A program made the position numbers and the translations under genes. The notes beneath the pieces were generated by a model that was given only the letters and a program-made list of their open reading frames with translations, searched no databases and was not told the origin of the DNA. A DNA stretch of 64,000 nucleotides from JBBRMW01 sp965246845 (lineage in GTDB: Bacteria > Chloroflexota > Anaerolineae > Aggregatilineales > UBA2796): positions 1 to 64,000 of the forward strand of contig CBDFFR010000007.1 of the NCBI GenBank assembly GCA_965246845.1, in the 5' to 3' direction. Positions 1 to 9,202 of this stretch are shown here, in pieces (the stretch's first letter is position 1; each line of letters starts with the position of its first letter).

Positions 1-1
1 C

Positions 2-1471
2 AACCAGTCGATCAACTTTTTCGTAAAGAACAAGGTCAGCATCATCTCCTATTCGGTCGGCTCGGCGATTGGTCCGCACGATGGGACCTTCGGGGAGTCG
101 CTCGTGGTGGATGAGATCGTCCGCAAAACAGGCATTTTGTGGGTCAACGCGGCGGGCAACGAAGCCGAAAACCACACGATTGTCACCTTTACTGACAAGG
201 ACAACAACGGTCAGCACGACTTCCCGAACAAGCAGCAGGCGCTGCCCTTCGCCGCGTTTGGTTCGCAGACCAGCATCACTATGAACTGGAACGGCAATTG
301 GAAGGGCGGCGAGAAGAACGAATACACCTTCACGATCTTCGACGACGCGGGCAAGGAAGTCGCCACCGCCGCCGAAGCGCGCCGCGGGCGTCGCGACGAT
401 CTACCCTATCAGAACGCGCGCGTACAGCTCAATAGCGGCAAGCGTTACTGGCTGGTCATCAATCGAAGCGCGGCTACAAAGGGCAACGCGGAACTTGAAG
501 TGTATGTCAACAACGGCCTCTTCCCGGATTGGGCGCAGATTACAGAGCGCAGCCTGACGACGCCTGCCGACTCCGCTTCGGCCTTCACCGTCGGCGCGAC
601 CGGACTCCAGAGCGACGACATCGAAACCTACAGTTCGCAGGGACCGACCGCCGACGGGCGTATCAAGCCGGACATCACCGCGCCGACTGGTGAAGTTTTG
701 CAGGTGTACCCGGATGGCTTCAGCGGCACGTCCGGCGCGACGCCGCTTGTCTCCGGCACGGCGGCGCTGTTCTTCCAGGCATTCCCCGGTATCACCTCAG
801 CTGAAGTCCGTGCGGCGATGATCCGCGATGTGGTGGACCTCGGTGATCCGGGTGAGGATTCGGTGTTCGGCGCGGGGCGTATCAAGCTGCCCGATCCGAA
901 GACGATCAACGCAGATGCGGGTCCCAACACCGACGCGACCCCCGAAACTGCACCGAGCAGCACGCCCGGCGGCAAAGCACCCACCCCCACCCGCTCCGCT
1001 TCACGCCCCACCCCGACCCGTCCTGCCTCGCGCGTGACGCCGACGTTGCCGCCTTCGACCAGCGACGCGACCGCCGAAATCACCGATACGAACGTGAAGT
1101 TCAATGTCAAATCGAATGGCACAACAGGTATGGCGGTCAATGTCTCGTTCACCATCGATAACTTCAAGGGCAAGAACGGGATACTCGCTGTGTTGTTCTA
1201 CGGAGCCGATGGGACTACGGCAGTCAAGGCGAAGACCGCCGCTTTCACAATTGGGCGCACGCTCGGCACCTCGACCGATTTCAAGCCGCGCTATGCCTCT
1301 TCGGAATATACGGACGTGCCGCTGTTCATCCCGAATAGCGAGTTCGGCAACCTGCCGAAGGGCGCGAACGACCTGACGTATATTGTCGTCGTCGCGGACT
1401 TCACCGACGAAGACAATCCGGCGCTGCTCGCCAAGAGCGACCCGGTGTCGATCACGGTGACAAAGAAGTAG
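2..1471 (+). CDS. S8 (subtilisin-like) serine protease, 5' truncated by window edge
   Basis: The frame is open from base 2, so the N-terminus, including the catalytic Asp and His, lies outside the window. What remains shows the oxyanion Asn segment (VNAAGNE) and the catalytic serine in FSGTSGATPL (Ser codon 731-733), both diagnostic of the S8 family. After the peptidase domain there is a low-complexity linker rich in Thr, Pro and Ser (around bases 900-1070), then a beta-rich C-terminal domain of about 130 residues. The linker and added domain suggest a secreted or surface-attached protease. The next gene starts 7 bases downstream in the same direction. Confidence 0.9.
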   Translation, partial: NQSINFFVKNKVSIISYSVGSAIGPHDGTFGESLVVDEIVRKTGILWVNAAGNEAENHTIVTFTDKDNNGQHDFPNKQQALPFAAFGSQTSITMNWNGNWKGGEKNEYTFTIFDDAGKEVATAAEARRGRRDDLPYQNARVQLNSGKRYWLVINRSAATKGNAELEVYVNNGLFPDWAQITERSLTTPADSASAFTVGATGLQSDDIETYSSQGPTADGRIKPDITAPTGEVLQVYPDGFSGTSGATPLVSGTAALFFQAFPGITSAEVRAAMIRDVVDLGDPGEDSVFGAGRIKLPDPKTINADAGPNTDATPETAPSSTPGGKAPTPTRSASRPTPTRPASRVTPTLPPSTSDATAEITDTNVKFNVKSNGTTGMAVNVSFTIDNFKGKNGILAVLFYGADGTTAVKAKTAAFTIGRTLGTSTDFKPRYASSEYTDVPLFIPNSEFGNLPKGANDLTYIVVVADFTDEDNPALLAKSDPVSITVTKK

Positions 1472-1478
1472 CCCGCCG

Positions 1479-1973
1479 ATGCCGATCACCGTTCACAAGC
1501 GCGACTCCGCCGGGCGCGAAACCTGGCACTATACAGGCGAGGTCCTCTCACGGGGACCGGACTACGTGAACCTGCAAGCGCGCTTCAACGCGCCAGAGAA
1601 GGTGACGGCGTATACCACGTTTCGCCCGGATGATCGGTTTGTGGAATGGTTCTACAGTGATCGCTGGTTCAATATCTTCGCGGTGTATGATGTTGCGGAT
1701 GACCATCTTAAAGGCTGGTACTGCAACATCACGCGCCCGGCGATCCTCGAAGAGACGGCGATCTACGCGGACGATCTCGCGCTCGATCTGTGGGTTTACC
1801 CGGATGGTAGCGCGCTCGTCCTCGATGAGGATGAGTTCGAGGCGCTGGCGCTCGATGCGGAGACGCGCGCTGCCGCGATGAACGGCCTCGCGACCCTGCG
1901 CGCGATGGTCGAAACACGGGCAGCGCCATTCGCGGACATCCCGTTCGCGGGTGGTCTCCCGATAATGCAGTAA
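1479..1973 (+). CDS. DUF402 family protein
   Basis: A 164-residue protein matching the DUF402 (FomD/YgaC-like) family, with its typical blocks in order: an acidic/aromatic stretch RFVEWFYSDRWFNIF, then KGWYCNITRP, a DLALDLWVYPDG strand and VLDEDEFEAL. Members are small beta-barrel phosphohydrolases thought to act on nucleoside phosphates; the acidic clusters fit metal binding, but the substrate here is unknown. The ATG is 7 bases after the protease stop, so the two are probably cotranscribed, although they have no obvious functional link. Confidence 0.85.
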   Translation: MPITVHKRDSAGRETWHYTGEVLSRGPDYVNLQARFNAPEKVTAYTTFRPDDRFVEWFYSDRWFNIFAVYDVADDHLKGWYCNITRPAILEETAIYADDLALDLWVYPDGSALVLDEDEFEALALDAETRAAAMNGLATLRAMVETRAAPFADIPFAGGLPIMQ

Positions 1974-2124
1974 TCAGGGTAGCAGGTCAAAATATTCTGT
2001 ATGTTTTGGGCGAATCATCGAAAAATCGCGCCGATCAAATGTGCAAATTCCAGTGATGTTTAGACGCTCGGCCAGCGCCGTTAAACAGCAATCTACAAAA
2101 TCCAGTTCCGCATCACGTATTGCT
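1974..2124 (-). pseudogene. VapC-like PIN toxin, C-terminal remnant
   Basis: Read leftward, this stretch encodes DAELDFVDCCLTALAERL, then TFDRRDFSMIRP and a final FDLLP before a stop. That is the last 45 or so residues of a PIN-domain toxin (usual pattern D-x-x-LVDAAxxALAERL...T.DRRDF..IRP......LLP, with two late acidic metal ligands). No start codon or N-terminal PIN half exists, because the frame runs back into the antitoxin gene in a shifted register. An internal deletion joining antitoxin end to toxin end is the simplest reading. The toxin cannot be functional. Confidence 0.7.
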
Positions 2125-2341
2125 CGCGACTGTTCGCCGAAGCATCGGGATCGTCAATCCAGTCTATATTGGCTGCTTCCACTCCTTCAGCAACGTTCAA
2201 TGCCCAATTGCCACCGGACGCTGGCACATACGTACTGAGCAGCTCGGCGACAATCTCATCCAATGAGCGCCCCTGCTGCTCCGCGAGCGTTTCAAAATAT
2301 GACATCAAATCGGCGGGTAAGGTTATCGTTCCTGAATTCAT
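2093..2341 (-). CDS. Ribbon-helix-helix antitoxin-like protein
   Basis: An 82-residue protein whose N-terminus (SGTITLPADLMSYFETLAEQ, then GRSLDEIVAELLSTYV) has the strand-helix-helix layout of CopG/VapB-type antitoxins. A good ribosome site (gagg) precedes the ATG. Its last residues run into the toxin remnant out of frame, so the native C-terminus has probably been lost or altered. It may persist as an orphan DNA-binding protein. Family assignment rests on pattern only. Confidence 0.55.
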   Translation of the reverse strand: MNSGTITLPADLMSYFETLAEQQGRSLDEIVAELLSTYVPASGGNWALNVAEGVEAANIDWIDDPDASANSREQYVMRNWIL

Positions 2342-2381
2342 CTTTAATTCCTCGGCTCGTTCATCTTATTATACGCTGCCT

Positions 2382-3242
2382 TTATCCGCCGAGTAGCGCG
2401 ATCCCGAACACGCCGCCCGCGTAGATCAGTTCCAATATCAATACTGCGAGAATGAGCCGCTGCGAACGCGGCTCGTTTTCTTTGCGCGTGAAGCGGTGAA
2501 CCACGACGGGCAACCCGATTACGCCGAACGGCACGAACCACAGCGGCAGCAGCCCGAAGAGGAACGCGCCGCTCACCGTCACGATAAACAGCAGCGTCAA
2601 AATGCGCAGCAGCAGCACCGCCGGAGCGCGCCCCACCCAGCGCGCGAAGGTCCGCTTGTCGGCGTCGAAGTCGCGCGTTTGCTGCTCGATCTGGGCGGCG
2701 AGCGAGCCGAGAAAGAAGATCGCGAGCATCGCGCGGTCGAGTGGCGTCCATGCTACATCCAGCAAGTACAGGGTCGCGTAGTACGGCGCGGTCTCCACGA
2801 AAAAACCGTGCATGGCGAGGTCGAGCAGCGGGCGATTCTTGAGGCGCAGCGGCGGCGCGGAATAGGCGAATATTGCCCCGACTGCCACCGTCCATTCAAG
2901 CAGGCCGCGCTCTGCATAGGGCGCGAACCCAATCATCATCAGTGCGCAGCATACCGCCACGCCCGCCAGCGCTACCTCGCGCGGGATGCTGACTTTTACA
3001 AAAAAATTGCGTTCGCGCTTGAACGGATCATGCGCGTCCTCACCCGCGTCGAAATAGTCATTGACGGCAAAGGCGAACCAGCAGGTGAACGCCATCAGCG
3101 CGACCAGCGGCAGTGTATCGAGGCGCAACGCGCGATGCAATACAATGCACAGCCCGACGATGATCGCCGTCACGCCGCAAGCGTCAATGTGGTTGAGGAA
3201 CAGCAGGCGCAGCGACGCGCGATTATTGCCGGATGAGCGCAT
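2382..3242 (-). CDS. UbiA-family prenyltransferase, membrane
   Basis: A polytopic membrane protein of about 286 residues with both Asp-rich motifs of the UbiA superfamily: NDYFDAGED (first, metal/diphosphate binding) and RDFDADK (second). Such enzymes move a prenyl chain onto an aromatic or other acceptor, for example in quinone, heme or lipid synthesis; the acceptor here cannot be told. The start at 3242 is preferred because GGAAGTGG lies just upstream; an ATG at 3269 would add nine residues. Either start overlaps the end of the RidA-like gene, so the two are translated from one transcript. Confidence 0.85.
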   Translation of the reverse strand: MRSSGNNRASLRLLFLNHIDACGVTAIIVGLCIVLHRALRLDTLPLVALMAFTCWFAFAVNDYFDAGEDAHDPFKRERNFFVKVSIPREVALAGVAVCCALMMIGFAPYAERGLLEWTVAVGAIFAYSAPPLRLKNRPLLDLAMHGFFVETAPYYATLYLLDVAWTPLDRAMLAIFFLGSLAAQIEQQTRDFDADKRTFARWVGRAPAVLLLRILTLLFIVTVSGAFLFGLLPLWFVPFGVIGLPVVVHRFTRKENEPRSQRLILAVLILELIYAGGVFGIALLGG

Positions 3243-3630
3243 CCACTTCCACTTCGACCAGATATTCATCGCCGATCAGCGCCTTGACGACGACCAGCGT
3301 ATTGACAGGCCGGATCGCGTTGAAAATTTCGCCGTGCGCGCGGGCGACGGCTTCCCAATCCGGCTGGTTGACGATGAACACGCGCGTGCGGATCACGTCG
3401 TTGAGCGCCGCGCCCGCCTGGTTGAGCGCGCGTTCGATCTTGCGAATGGCGTAAATTGTTTGCTGATAGGGATCGCCGGGACCGACGACCTTGCCATGTT
3501 CATCGGTCGCGGTGGTCCCCGCGACGGCGACCCAATTACCGAGCCGGACCGCGCGCGAATAGCCCATCAGGTCTTCCCAGATTGTGCCGCTCGTGATGTT
3601 TTGCCGCGCGGTGATTGGTAGTTCATTCAT
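3223..3630 (-). CDS. RidA/YjgF family protein lacking the archetypal Arg
   Basis: A 135-residue protein with the family core (VAVAGTTATDEHGKVVG, then a helix IYAIRKIERALNQAG, and a final VEVEVDALI strand). Archetypal RidA deaminates reactive enamine/imine intermediates using an arginine in a PAR-S/T segment. Here the equivalent segment is RPVNTLVVV, with Asn in that position, so it more likely belongs to one of the non-archetypal Rid subfamilies and its activity is uncertain. It overlaps the histidine kinase gene upstream by 8 bases and the UbiA-like gene downstream. Confidence 0.85.
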   Translation of the reverse strand: MNELPITARQNITSGTIWEDLMGYSRAVRLGNWVAVAGTTATDEHGKVVGPGDPYQQTIYAIRKIERALNQAGAALNDVIRTRVFIVNQPDWEAVARAHGEIFNAIRPVNTLVVVKALIGDEYLVEVEVDALIRQ

Positions 3631-6319
3631 GTCTAATCGGTAGCTCCACCTTGAACGTGCTGCCCTTGCCTTCTTCGCTTTCGACCGAGATAATGCCGCC
3701 GTGTGCCTCGATGACGGCCTTCACCAGCGAGAGGCCGAGTCCCGTGCCGGGGATGTTTGCCGTCTGGCGCGTCTTGACCCGATAGAACGGACGGAACAAC
3801 CCAGCCTGTGCTTCCTTCGAGATGCCGTATCCACTATCCCGTATCTGGAAGCGGACCTGTCGCGCGTTGGCTTCCATGCACACGGAGACTGTACCACCCT
3901 CTGGGGTATATTTAATCGCATTGCCAATCAGGTTTGCCAGTGCTTCCTTGAGCTGGCGCTGATCGAATTGGGAACTGGTCGGCTCGTGCGGACGTTCGAG
4001 CGTGTATGTTTGCTGCTTTTCGGCGGCCTGCGGTTCATATTCGCGGTAGGTCTCGCGCAGCAGGTCGCCAATATCGCCGGGCGCGAGGTCCAGCCGCCCG
4101 GCGCGCAGGCGCTCGATATTGAGCAGGTCGGTAATGATCGCATTCATACGCTTCGCGTTGTCATCGATCATGCGCAGGAAGCGCTCCGGCGGTTCCTTGA
4201 TGCGCCCGGAAAGCAGCAAATCCGTATAACCCATGATGATCCCCAACGGGTTTTTCAGGTCATGCGAGGCCATGCGGATCATTTGTGTCTTGAGCGCGTC
4301 CAGTTCCTTGAGCGCGGAAATATCATTGAGGACGACGATCCACGCGCCCTCGTTCAGGCGTAGTGGCGCGAAAAGCAGTTTGAAATAGTGATCACCCAGC
4401 GCGATCTCCTGCTCGAAAGGCTGTGAGAACTGGAATTCTGTTTCAATTTTGGCGAGTGTTTCCGCTTTGAGGCCGGAGGCCGAGAGCAGCGACACGAGCG
4501 TATGCCCTGTGCGTACTGCGTCGGGAAGCGCCTCGCGCGCGGCGTCGTTGGTGCGTGTGACCTGCGCGTGGCGGTCCAGCACGAGGATCGGGTCAGGCGA
4601 TTCGCTCAGGATCGATTCGACCAGTTCACGGCTCTGCACCTGCGCGGTATAGGAGCACGCATTGGCGAGAATCGGCGCGGCATTCTCCGCGAAAATCTTG
4701 AAGAAGTCGAGCTGTTCCGCGCTGAATTTGCCCGCACTGCCGCGCGCTGCGCCGATCACGCCGACGGGTTGTGCCTGATGATAGAGCGGGATCAGCGCGG
4801 CGTCTTTTTCGAGGGTGAGGCCGTGATCCATCACCGCGTTATACGCCGCGAACTCGTAGGTACTCCACCCGGAAGAGGCTTCCGTGTCGCCGCGCGGGAG
4901 CGGACCGCGCCCTTTCAGGTGCAGCGACCCGTAAACACGCTGTGGTGCGGCGGTTGCCTCATCCCAAAGCCAGATCGCCGCACCGCCGCACAGCATCAGG
5001 CGCAGCACTTCCGCGGAGAGGCGCGGCAGCACTTCATCGAGAAGCATTCGTTTTTCGCTCAAGCGCGCGAGGCTTTCCAGAATGGATTGGATGCGCGTGC
5101 GGCGTTTGATCTCAAGCTGCGTATCGCTAAACAGCTTGCCGACAAAAACGAAGGTCAGCGCTATCGCCGGATAGCCCCATGCCATCACCATGCGCCCGAA
5201 GGTGAACACCACCGAAGCGACAAAAAACAGGACAATGAACGAGATTAAATAAATCGGGATCGCGGTGCGCAGCCGCAGCGGTATCAGGCACAACGCGCCG
5301 ATAAATGCGACGAGGGCGATTGATAGCCATACCTGTAACAACGGTTGCGGTGTCAGCGCACGGTTCTGGAGCAGGGTTTCAAGCGCGTTCGCGTGGATTT
5401 CGACGCCGGAAAGCAGCGTCCCGCGCAGGATCGGCACGAGGTAGCGGTCGGTGATGCCCGTCGCGTTGACCGCGCCGACAAGCACAATCCGGTCCTTGAA
5501 TTGGGACGCGGCAATCTCGCCCTCGTTCACCGCGCGATAGGAATACGTTGGGAAGGTCCCCGGTCCGCCAAAAAAATTGGTGAGCATCCGTCCGGCGGCG
5601 TCAACCGGGACGACACGCTGCGCGGTCAGCGAGACTGTTTCCGGCGCGGCCTTGATTACCTGCCCGAACGATGCCGGCGGGATGCGCAGAAAGCTCAGGT
5701 AGGCGACCGCGCTCAAGGCAAGAACGGGCGACGCGGCGTCGGTGTAGAGGAACAACGGCAGCCGCCGCACGTAGCCATCCGCTTCGGCGAGGACGTTGAC
5801 ATGCCCGACCGCCACGCCCGCGTCCCGCAAGGCCGGGACGGGCGCAAGGACATTTTCGTAGCGCAACGGGGCGTCGGCACTGCTGCTGATCTGCTTCCCC
5901 TGCGCACCGGAAAGGGCGAGGACAACGCGCGTCCCGGTGGCGCTCTCCCGCGCGGCGCGGATCGCATCCGCGAAATCGCGATCCTGATCGGTTGGCTGGT
6001 CGAAGAGCGCATCGAAGACGATCACCCGCGCGCCCGCGTCGCTCAAGCGCTTGACCAACCCGGCGTGCAGCGTGCGCGGCCACGCGGAGATCGAGCGCCC
6101 ATACGCACCGAGACTTTGATCGTCGATAGCGACAATTGCGATGCGATCCTGCGTCGGCGCGGGTGCATAGAGCAACCCGGATAGCCACGCTTGCGCACCT
6201 GCGAACAACCCGGCGGCTGCAATCAGCCCCGTCAAAAGCAAGACCACCGCTCCAATCAGCAGGGTCGTCCGCATCCGTCCGTGCAGCACCGGACGTATCG
6301 CGCGCCGCGCAATCTTCAC
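3623..6319 (-). CDS. CHASE2 sensor histidine kinase (CHASE2-TM-GAF-PAS-HisKA-HATPase)
   Basis: An 898-residue membrane sensor kinase. Order: one N-terminal transmembrane helix (about 18-40), extracytoplasmic CHASE2 domain (about 45-310), three transmembrane helices (about 325-400), a GAF-like domain (about 415-560), a PAS-like domain (about 565-665), then HisKA with the phospho-acceptor His686 in ASHDLKNPLG, and a HATPase_c domain with N box NLIGNAIKYTPEGG and G boxes DSGYGIS and GTGLGLSLVKAV. All catalytic motifs look intact. The start overlaps the stop of the FecR-SH3 gene as ATGA, implying translational coupling. No response regulator lies nearby, so its partner is encoded elsewhere. Confidence 0.93.
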   Translation of the reverse strand: MKIARRAIRPVLHGRMRTTLLIGAVVLLLTGLIAAAGLFAGAQAWLSGLLYAPAPTQDRIAIVAIDDQSLGAYGRSISAWPRTLHAGLVKRLSDAGARVIVFDALFDQPTDQDRDFADAIRAARESATGTRVVLALSGAQGKQISSSADAPLRYENVLAPVPALRDAGVAVGHVNVLAEADGYVRRLPLFLYTDAASPVLALSAVAYLSFLRIPPASFGQVIKAAPETVSLTAQRVVPVDAAGRMLTNFFGGPGTFPTYSYRAVNEGEIAASQFKDRIVLVGAVNATGITDRYLVPILRGTLLSGVEIHANALETLLQNRALTPQPLLQVWLSIALVAFIGALCLIPLRLRTAIPIYLISFIVLFFVASVVFTFGRMVMAWGYPAIALTFVFVGKLFSDTQLEIKRRTRIQSILESLARLSEKRMLLDEVLPRLSAEVLRLMLCGGAAIWLWDEATAAPQRVYGSLHLKGRGPLPRGDTEASSGWSTYEFAAYNAVMDHGLTLEKDAALIPLYHQAQPVGVIGAARGSAGKFSAEQLDFFKIFAENAAPILANACSYTAQVQSRELVESILSESPDPILVLDRHAQVTRTNDAAREALPDAVRTGHTLVSLLSASGLKAETLAKIETEFQFSQPFEQEIALGDHYFKLLFAPLRLNEGAWIVVLNDISALKELDALKTQMIRMASHDLKNPLGIIMGYTDLLLSGRIKEPPERFLRMIDDNAKRMNAIITDLLNIERLRAGRLDLAPGDIGDLLRETYREYEPQAAEKQQTYTLERPHEPTSSQFDQRQLKEALANLIGNAIKYTPEGGTVSVCMEANARQVRFQIRDSGYGISKEAQAGLFRPFYRVKTRQTANIPGTGLGLSLVKAVIEAHGGIISVESEEGKGSTFKVELPIRHE

Positions 6320-7284
6320 GGTTGCGCGGTCGGGTCCGGGATATTCGGGTTGTAGCCGGGTTCAAGCCCCTGATAGAGCGCGGTATCTTCGGGACCGAAC
6401 GTATCCGGGAATTTGCGCAGGCCGGGGCAGGTTGCATCCAGCTTGAGCGCGGGCGCGAAGACCCATCCGAAACCACCTTTGAAGACGACGCGATACCACT
6501 TCGTCGTTTCGGTCACACCGAGGACGCCCTGCCGGAAGTTGTTTTCCAATTGGCCGATTCGTGCAAAGCTGAGGCCGGGTCCGGTGCGGACATTCAGGCG
6601 CACATCGCCCGCCGTACTGATCAGCGAGCCGCAGCCATCGAGAGCGCTATCGAGCTGCGCGAAACTGGACGCGCGCACGACATCGCTGAGACCCTTGCCT
6701 GCTTCCGCGCGCACCCCGAAGCCGGGTCCGACCTCAGCGTTAGCGGCGGGCGCACGGTTGATGGCGGTGGGCGGCGTACCGCTGTTTTTGGTCGCGACGG
6801 CTCCGGTTTTCACGATCAGCGCCGAGCGCCCGGACGGTTCGACGCGCACATCGAACGACGTGCCGCGCACTGCCAGTTCCAGCCCGGTACTATTGATCGT
6901 ATAGCTCGAATTGCTATCGAGCAGTTTGGCGATGCGCTGCGTCGTCTGGCCGAGGACAACGGTGAGCGAGATGGTGAATTTGTCTTCCGTACCAGAAAAA
7001 TCGTCGATGTGAATTTCCGAGGAAGGTTGTACTTCCGTATCGGTCCCGTTTGCGAAAAACGTGATGCGGGCGCGGGCGGTGGGCGAGGTCCGCACGGTGT
7101 CTCCGACGCCGACAAGCGTTTCCTTCGAGATATTCACGAAGGCTTCCGTCCCGGCGCGGCGCATCGTGACGCTGGGACCCAGCACATCCAGGCTGGCGAC
7201 AAGCTGCGCATCCGCACGGGCAGGTCGCCACCCGCTCAGGCACAGGATGCAGATGGTAAATGAGAGCAGGCGAAAAAGTTTCAT
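6316..7284 (-). CDS. FecR-domain protein with C-terminal bacterial SH3 domain, secreted
   Basis: The protein starts with a signal peptide (MKLFRLLSFTICILCLSG...ARA); the ATG at 7284 is chosen over 7326 because it places this signal at the N-terminus. A FecR-like beta domain follows (about residues 35-150 of the mature reading, pattern VGVGDTVRTSPTARARITFF ... TEVQPSSEI), and an SH3b domain ends the protein (NVRTGPGLSFARIGQL ... WYRVVFKGGFGWV). It overlaps the CHASE2 kinase start by 4 bases. FecR-domain proteins beside CHASE2 signalling proteins are a recurring arrangement, so it probably senses or presents a signal to the CHASE2 domain outside the membrane; this is inference. Confidence 0.85.
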   Translation of the reverse strand: MKLFRLLSFTICILCLSGWRPARADAQLVASLDVLGPSVTMRRAGTEAFVNISKETLVGVGDTVRTSPTARARITFFANGTDTEVQPSSEIHIDDFSGTEDKFTISLTVVLGQTTQRIAKLLDSNSSYTINSTGLELAVRGTSFDVRVEPSGRSALIVKTGAVATKNSGTPPTAINRAPAANAEVGPGFGVRAEAGKGLSDVVRASSFAQLDSALDGCGSLISTAGDVRLNVRTGPGLSFARIGQLENNFRQGVLGVTETTKWYRVVFKGGFGWVFAPALKLDATCPGLRKFPDTFGPEDTALYQGLEPGYNPNIPDPTAQP

Positions 7285-7395
7285 GATTTTCAGTTGAGCG
7301 TCCTGTGGCGCTTTCCTATGATACACGCCTGCGGGGTTGTAGCTTTGAAAATTGATAGATAATTCAGATTTAGGACAAATCCGAACAATGCTTGA

Positions 7396-8331
7396 TCAGG
7401 GTACAGGAGGTGTCGGGCTTGGTAGCGTACCAGTCAGGTCGAAAGGCGTGCCATTTTCCGGACCGTATTTTTGTGGATAGCGGCGCAGCCCGGCGCAAGA
7501 TTTATCCAGTTGCAGGGGCTTTGCCAGATTGATCCAGCCGAAGCCGCCGCCGAACGCGATCCGATACCACGCGCCAACGCTGGTCATGCCGAGCGCTTGC
7601 AGGTTCGACTTCGCCTCGATGCCGCCCACGCGCGGGAAGCTGAAATCCGCACCGAGCCGGACGTTCAACGTCACGTCACCCTCCACCGCAATGTTGGTCG
7701 AGCAGCCATCCAGCGCGGAGTCGAGTGTAGCAAAGCTGGTCGCGGTCACGACTTCGCCTGCGGATTCACCAGGTGAGAGCCGCACCCCGCTGTTTTGCGG
7801 GAGCGCCACGCGCTCGCCATTCGGCCAAAGTATGATCGTAGTTGCATTCGAGATATTGAGCGCGGCGGTACGCGAGGTAGCCTCGACACGCATATTGATC
7901 CGTCCGCGAGTGAGCGCGACCGTAAATGCCGTACCGCTGACGGTATAAACTTCTGCTTCCTTGAGCGCACGCGCCGCAGAATAATCTGTGAAGCCGCGAA
8001 CGGGCGCAATATCCAGCGTGAAGGCGTCCGGCGCTCCGTTGAAGGCGCGCACCTCAACCTCGCTGTTGCCCAGAACAACCGCCGTCAGCGCTCCCTCGAA
8101 AAAGACAAGCGTGGCCTGTCCCTTTTCTCCCGTGCGGACATGATCGCCCGCTGCGATGATCGACTCCGCTTTTATGGGAACCCATGCGGCTGTCCCTGTG
8201 CGCTGGACCTCAACGCTTGCGGCATCCACGCGGACGCGCGCCGGAAGATTGGTCGCGGAGCGCGCACGTAGTGCCGGGATGACCAGCACGGCGGCGATTG
8301 ACAACAATGATAGAGTGCGTTTCAGGAACAT
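7396..8331 (-). CDS. FecR-domain / SH3 secreted protein, paralogue
   Basis: A 311-residue paralogue of the protein encoded at 6316-7284, with the same layout: signal peptide (MFLKRTLSLLSIAAVLVIPA), FecR-like domain (IIAAGDHVRTGEKGQATLVFF) and SH3b domain (LNVRLGADFSFPRVGGI ... WYRIAFGGGFGWINL). Both C-termini carry a CAGLRRYP or CPGLRKFP signature and a FGPE/YGPE motif. A gap of about 110 bases separates it from the next gene, so it may have its own promoter. It arose by tandem duplication. Confidence 0.85.
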   Translation of the reverse strand: MFLKRTLSLLSIAAVLVIPALRARSATNLPARVRVDAASVEVQRTGTAAWVPIKAESIIAAGDHVRTGEKGQATLVFFEGALTAVVLGNSEVEVRAFNGAPDAFTLDIAPVRGFTDYSAARALKEAEVYTVSGTAFTVALTRGRINMRVEATSRTAALNISNATTIILWPNGERVALPQNSGVRLSPGESAGEVVTATSFATLDSALDGCSTNIAVEGDVTLNVRLGADFSFPRVGGIEAKSNLQALGMTSVGAWYRIAFGGGFGWINLAKPLQLDKSCAGLRRYPQKYGPENGTPFDLTGTLPSPTPPVP

Positions 8332-8389
8332 CGAGACCCCCTGAGCGCACGATTATATCAATTTTTAGAACAGGCGCAGTGGTTGGGGA

Positions 8390-9181
8390 TTAGTAGTTAC
8401 CGTATACGCCCTGCCGACGGTCGCCCAGTACGGGCAAGCGCGCGCGTACCTCATCCACCTTATCGGTATCAATTTTAAGCGTGAGCATCGTTTCGCCTTC
8501 GCCCGCCTCGATCAGGATGTCGCCCCAGGGATCAACGATCATCGAATGTCCGCAAAATGCGGTATCAAGCGATTCGCCGACGCGATTGCAGGCGATGATA
8601 TACATCTGGTTTTCGATAGCGCGGGCTTGCAGCAACGCGCGCCAGTGGTTGAGGCGCGGGTGCGGCCATTCGGCGGGCAGGATTAAGACCTTCGTGCCTT
8701 CGGAGGAGTAGCGCCGGAACAATTCCGGGAAGCGCAAATCGTAGCAAATCGCGAAAGAAGTCCGTCCCCAGGGCAGGTCTACCGTGAGCGGCGCTTCACC
8801 AGGGCTGATATAGGCGGGTTCGTTCATCGGACCAAAGAGATGGATCTTGCGATATGCGCCAAGGACGCCCTGACGCGGCGAAAAGACGGCGGTGCTGTTG
8901 TAGACGCCGACGCCGCGCTTTTCCAGCATCGAGCCGAAAATGAAAATATTGCTGTTGCGCGCGAGCGCCGCGACCTGCGCGAAAAGCCCGGTACTGAGCG
9001 TGCTGGCGACTTCTTTGGCACGGTCCAGCGCGTAGCCGTTCTCCCACAGTTCCGGCAAAACAATAATTTCCGATTCGCGCCGCGCAGCTTCCGCCGTCAG
9101 TTCCTGTACGGTGGTCCAGTTGGTGCGCGGGTCCCCGGCTTTGACGGCGAACTGCGCGAGGCTGATATTGACAATGGCCAT
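8390..9181 (-). CDS. Carbon-nitrogen hydrolase (nitrilase superfamily)
   Basis: A 263-residue enzyme with the complete Glu-Lys-Cys triad: Glu44 in VLPELWENGY, Lys112 in AYRKIHLFG and Cys146 in FAICYDLRFPELFR. Sequence style and length fit the omega-amidase/YafV-like branch that hydrolyses small amides such as 2-oxo-acid amides; the exact substrate is not visible. Cytosolic, no signal peptide. It is followed closely on the same strand by no gene it obviously works with. Confidence 0.88.
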   Translation of the reverse strand: MAIVNISLAQFAVKAGDPRTNWTTVQELTAEAARRESEIIVLPELWENGYALDRAKEVASTLSTGLFAQVAALARNSNIFIFGSMLEKRGVGVYNSTAVFSPRQGVLGAYRKIHLFGPMNEPAYISPGEAPLTVDLPWGRTSFAICYDLRFPELFRRYSSEGTKVLILPAEWPHPRLNHWRALLQARAIENQMYIIACNRVGESLDTAFCGHSMIVDPWGDILIEAGEGETMLTLKIDTDKVDEVRARLPVLGDRRQGVYGNY

Positions 9182-9202
9182 GGAATATCCTCTTTTGAAT
9201 AG

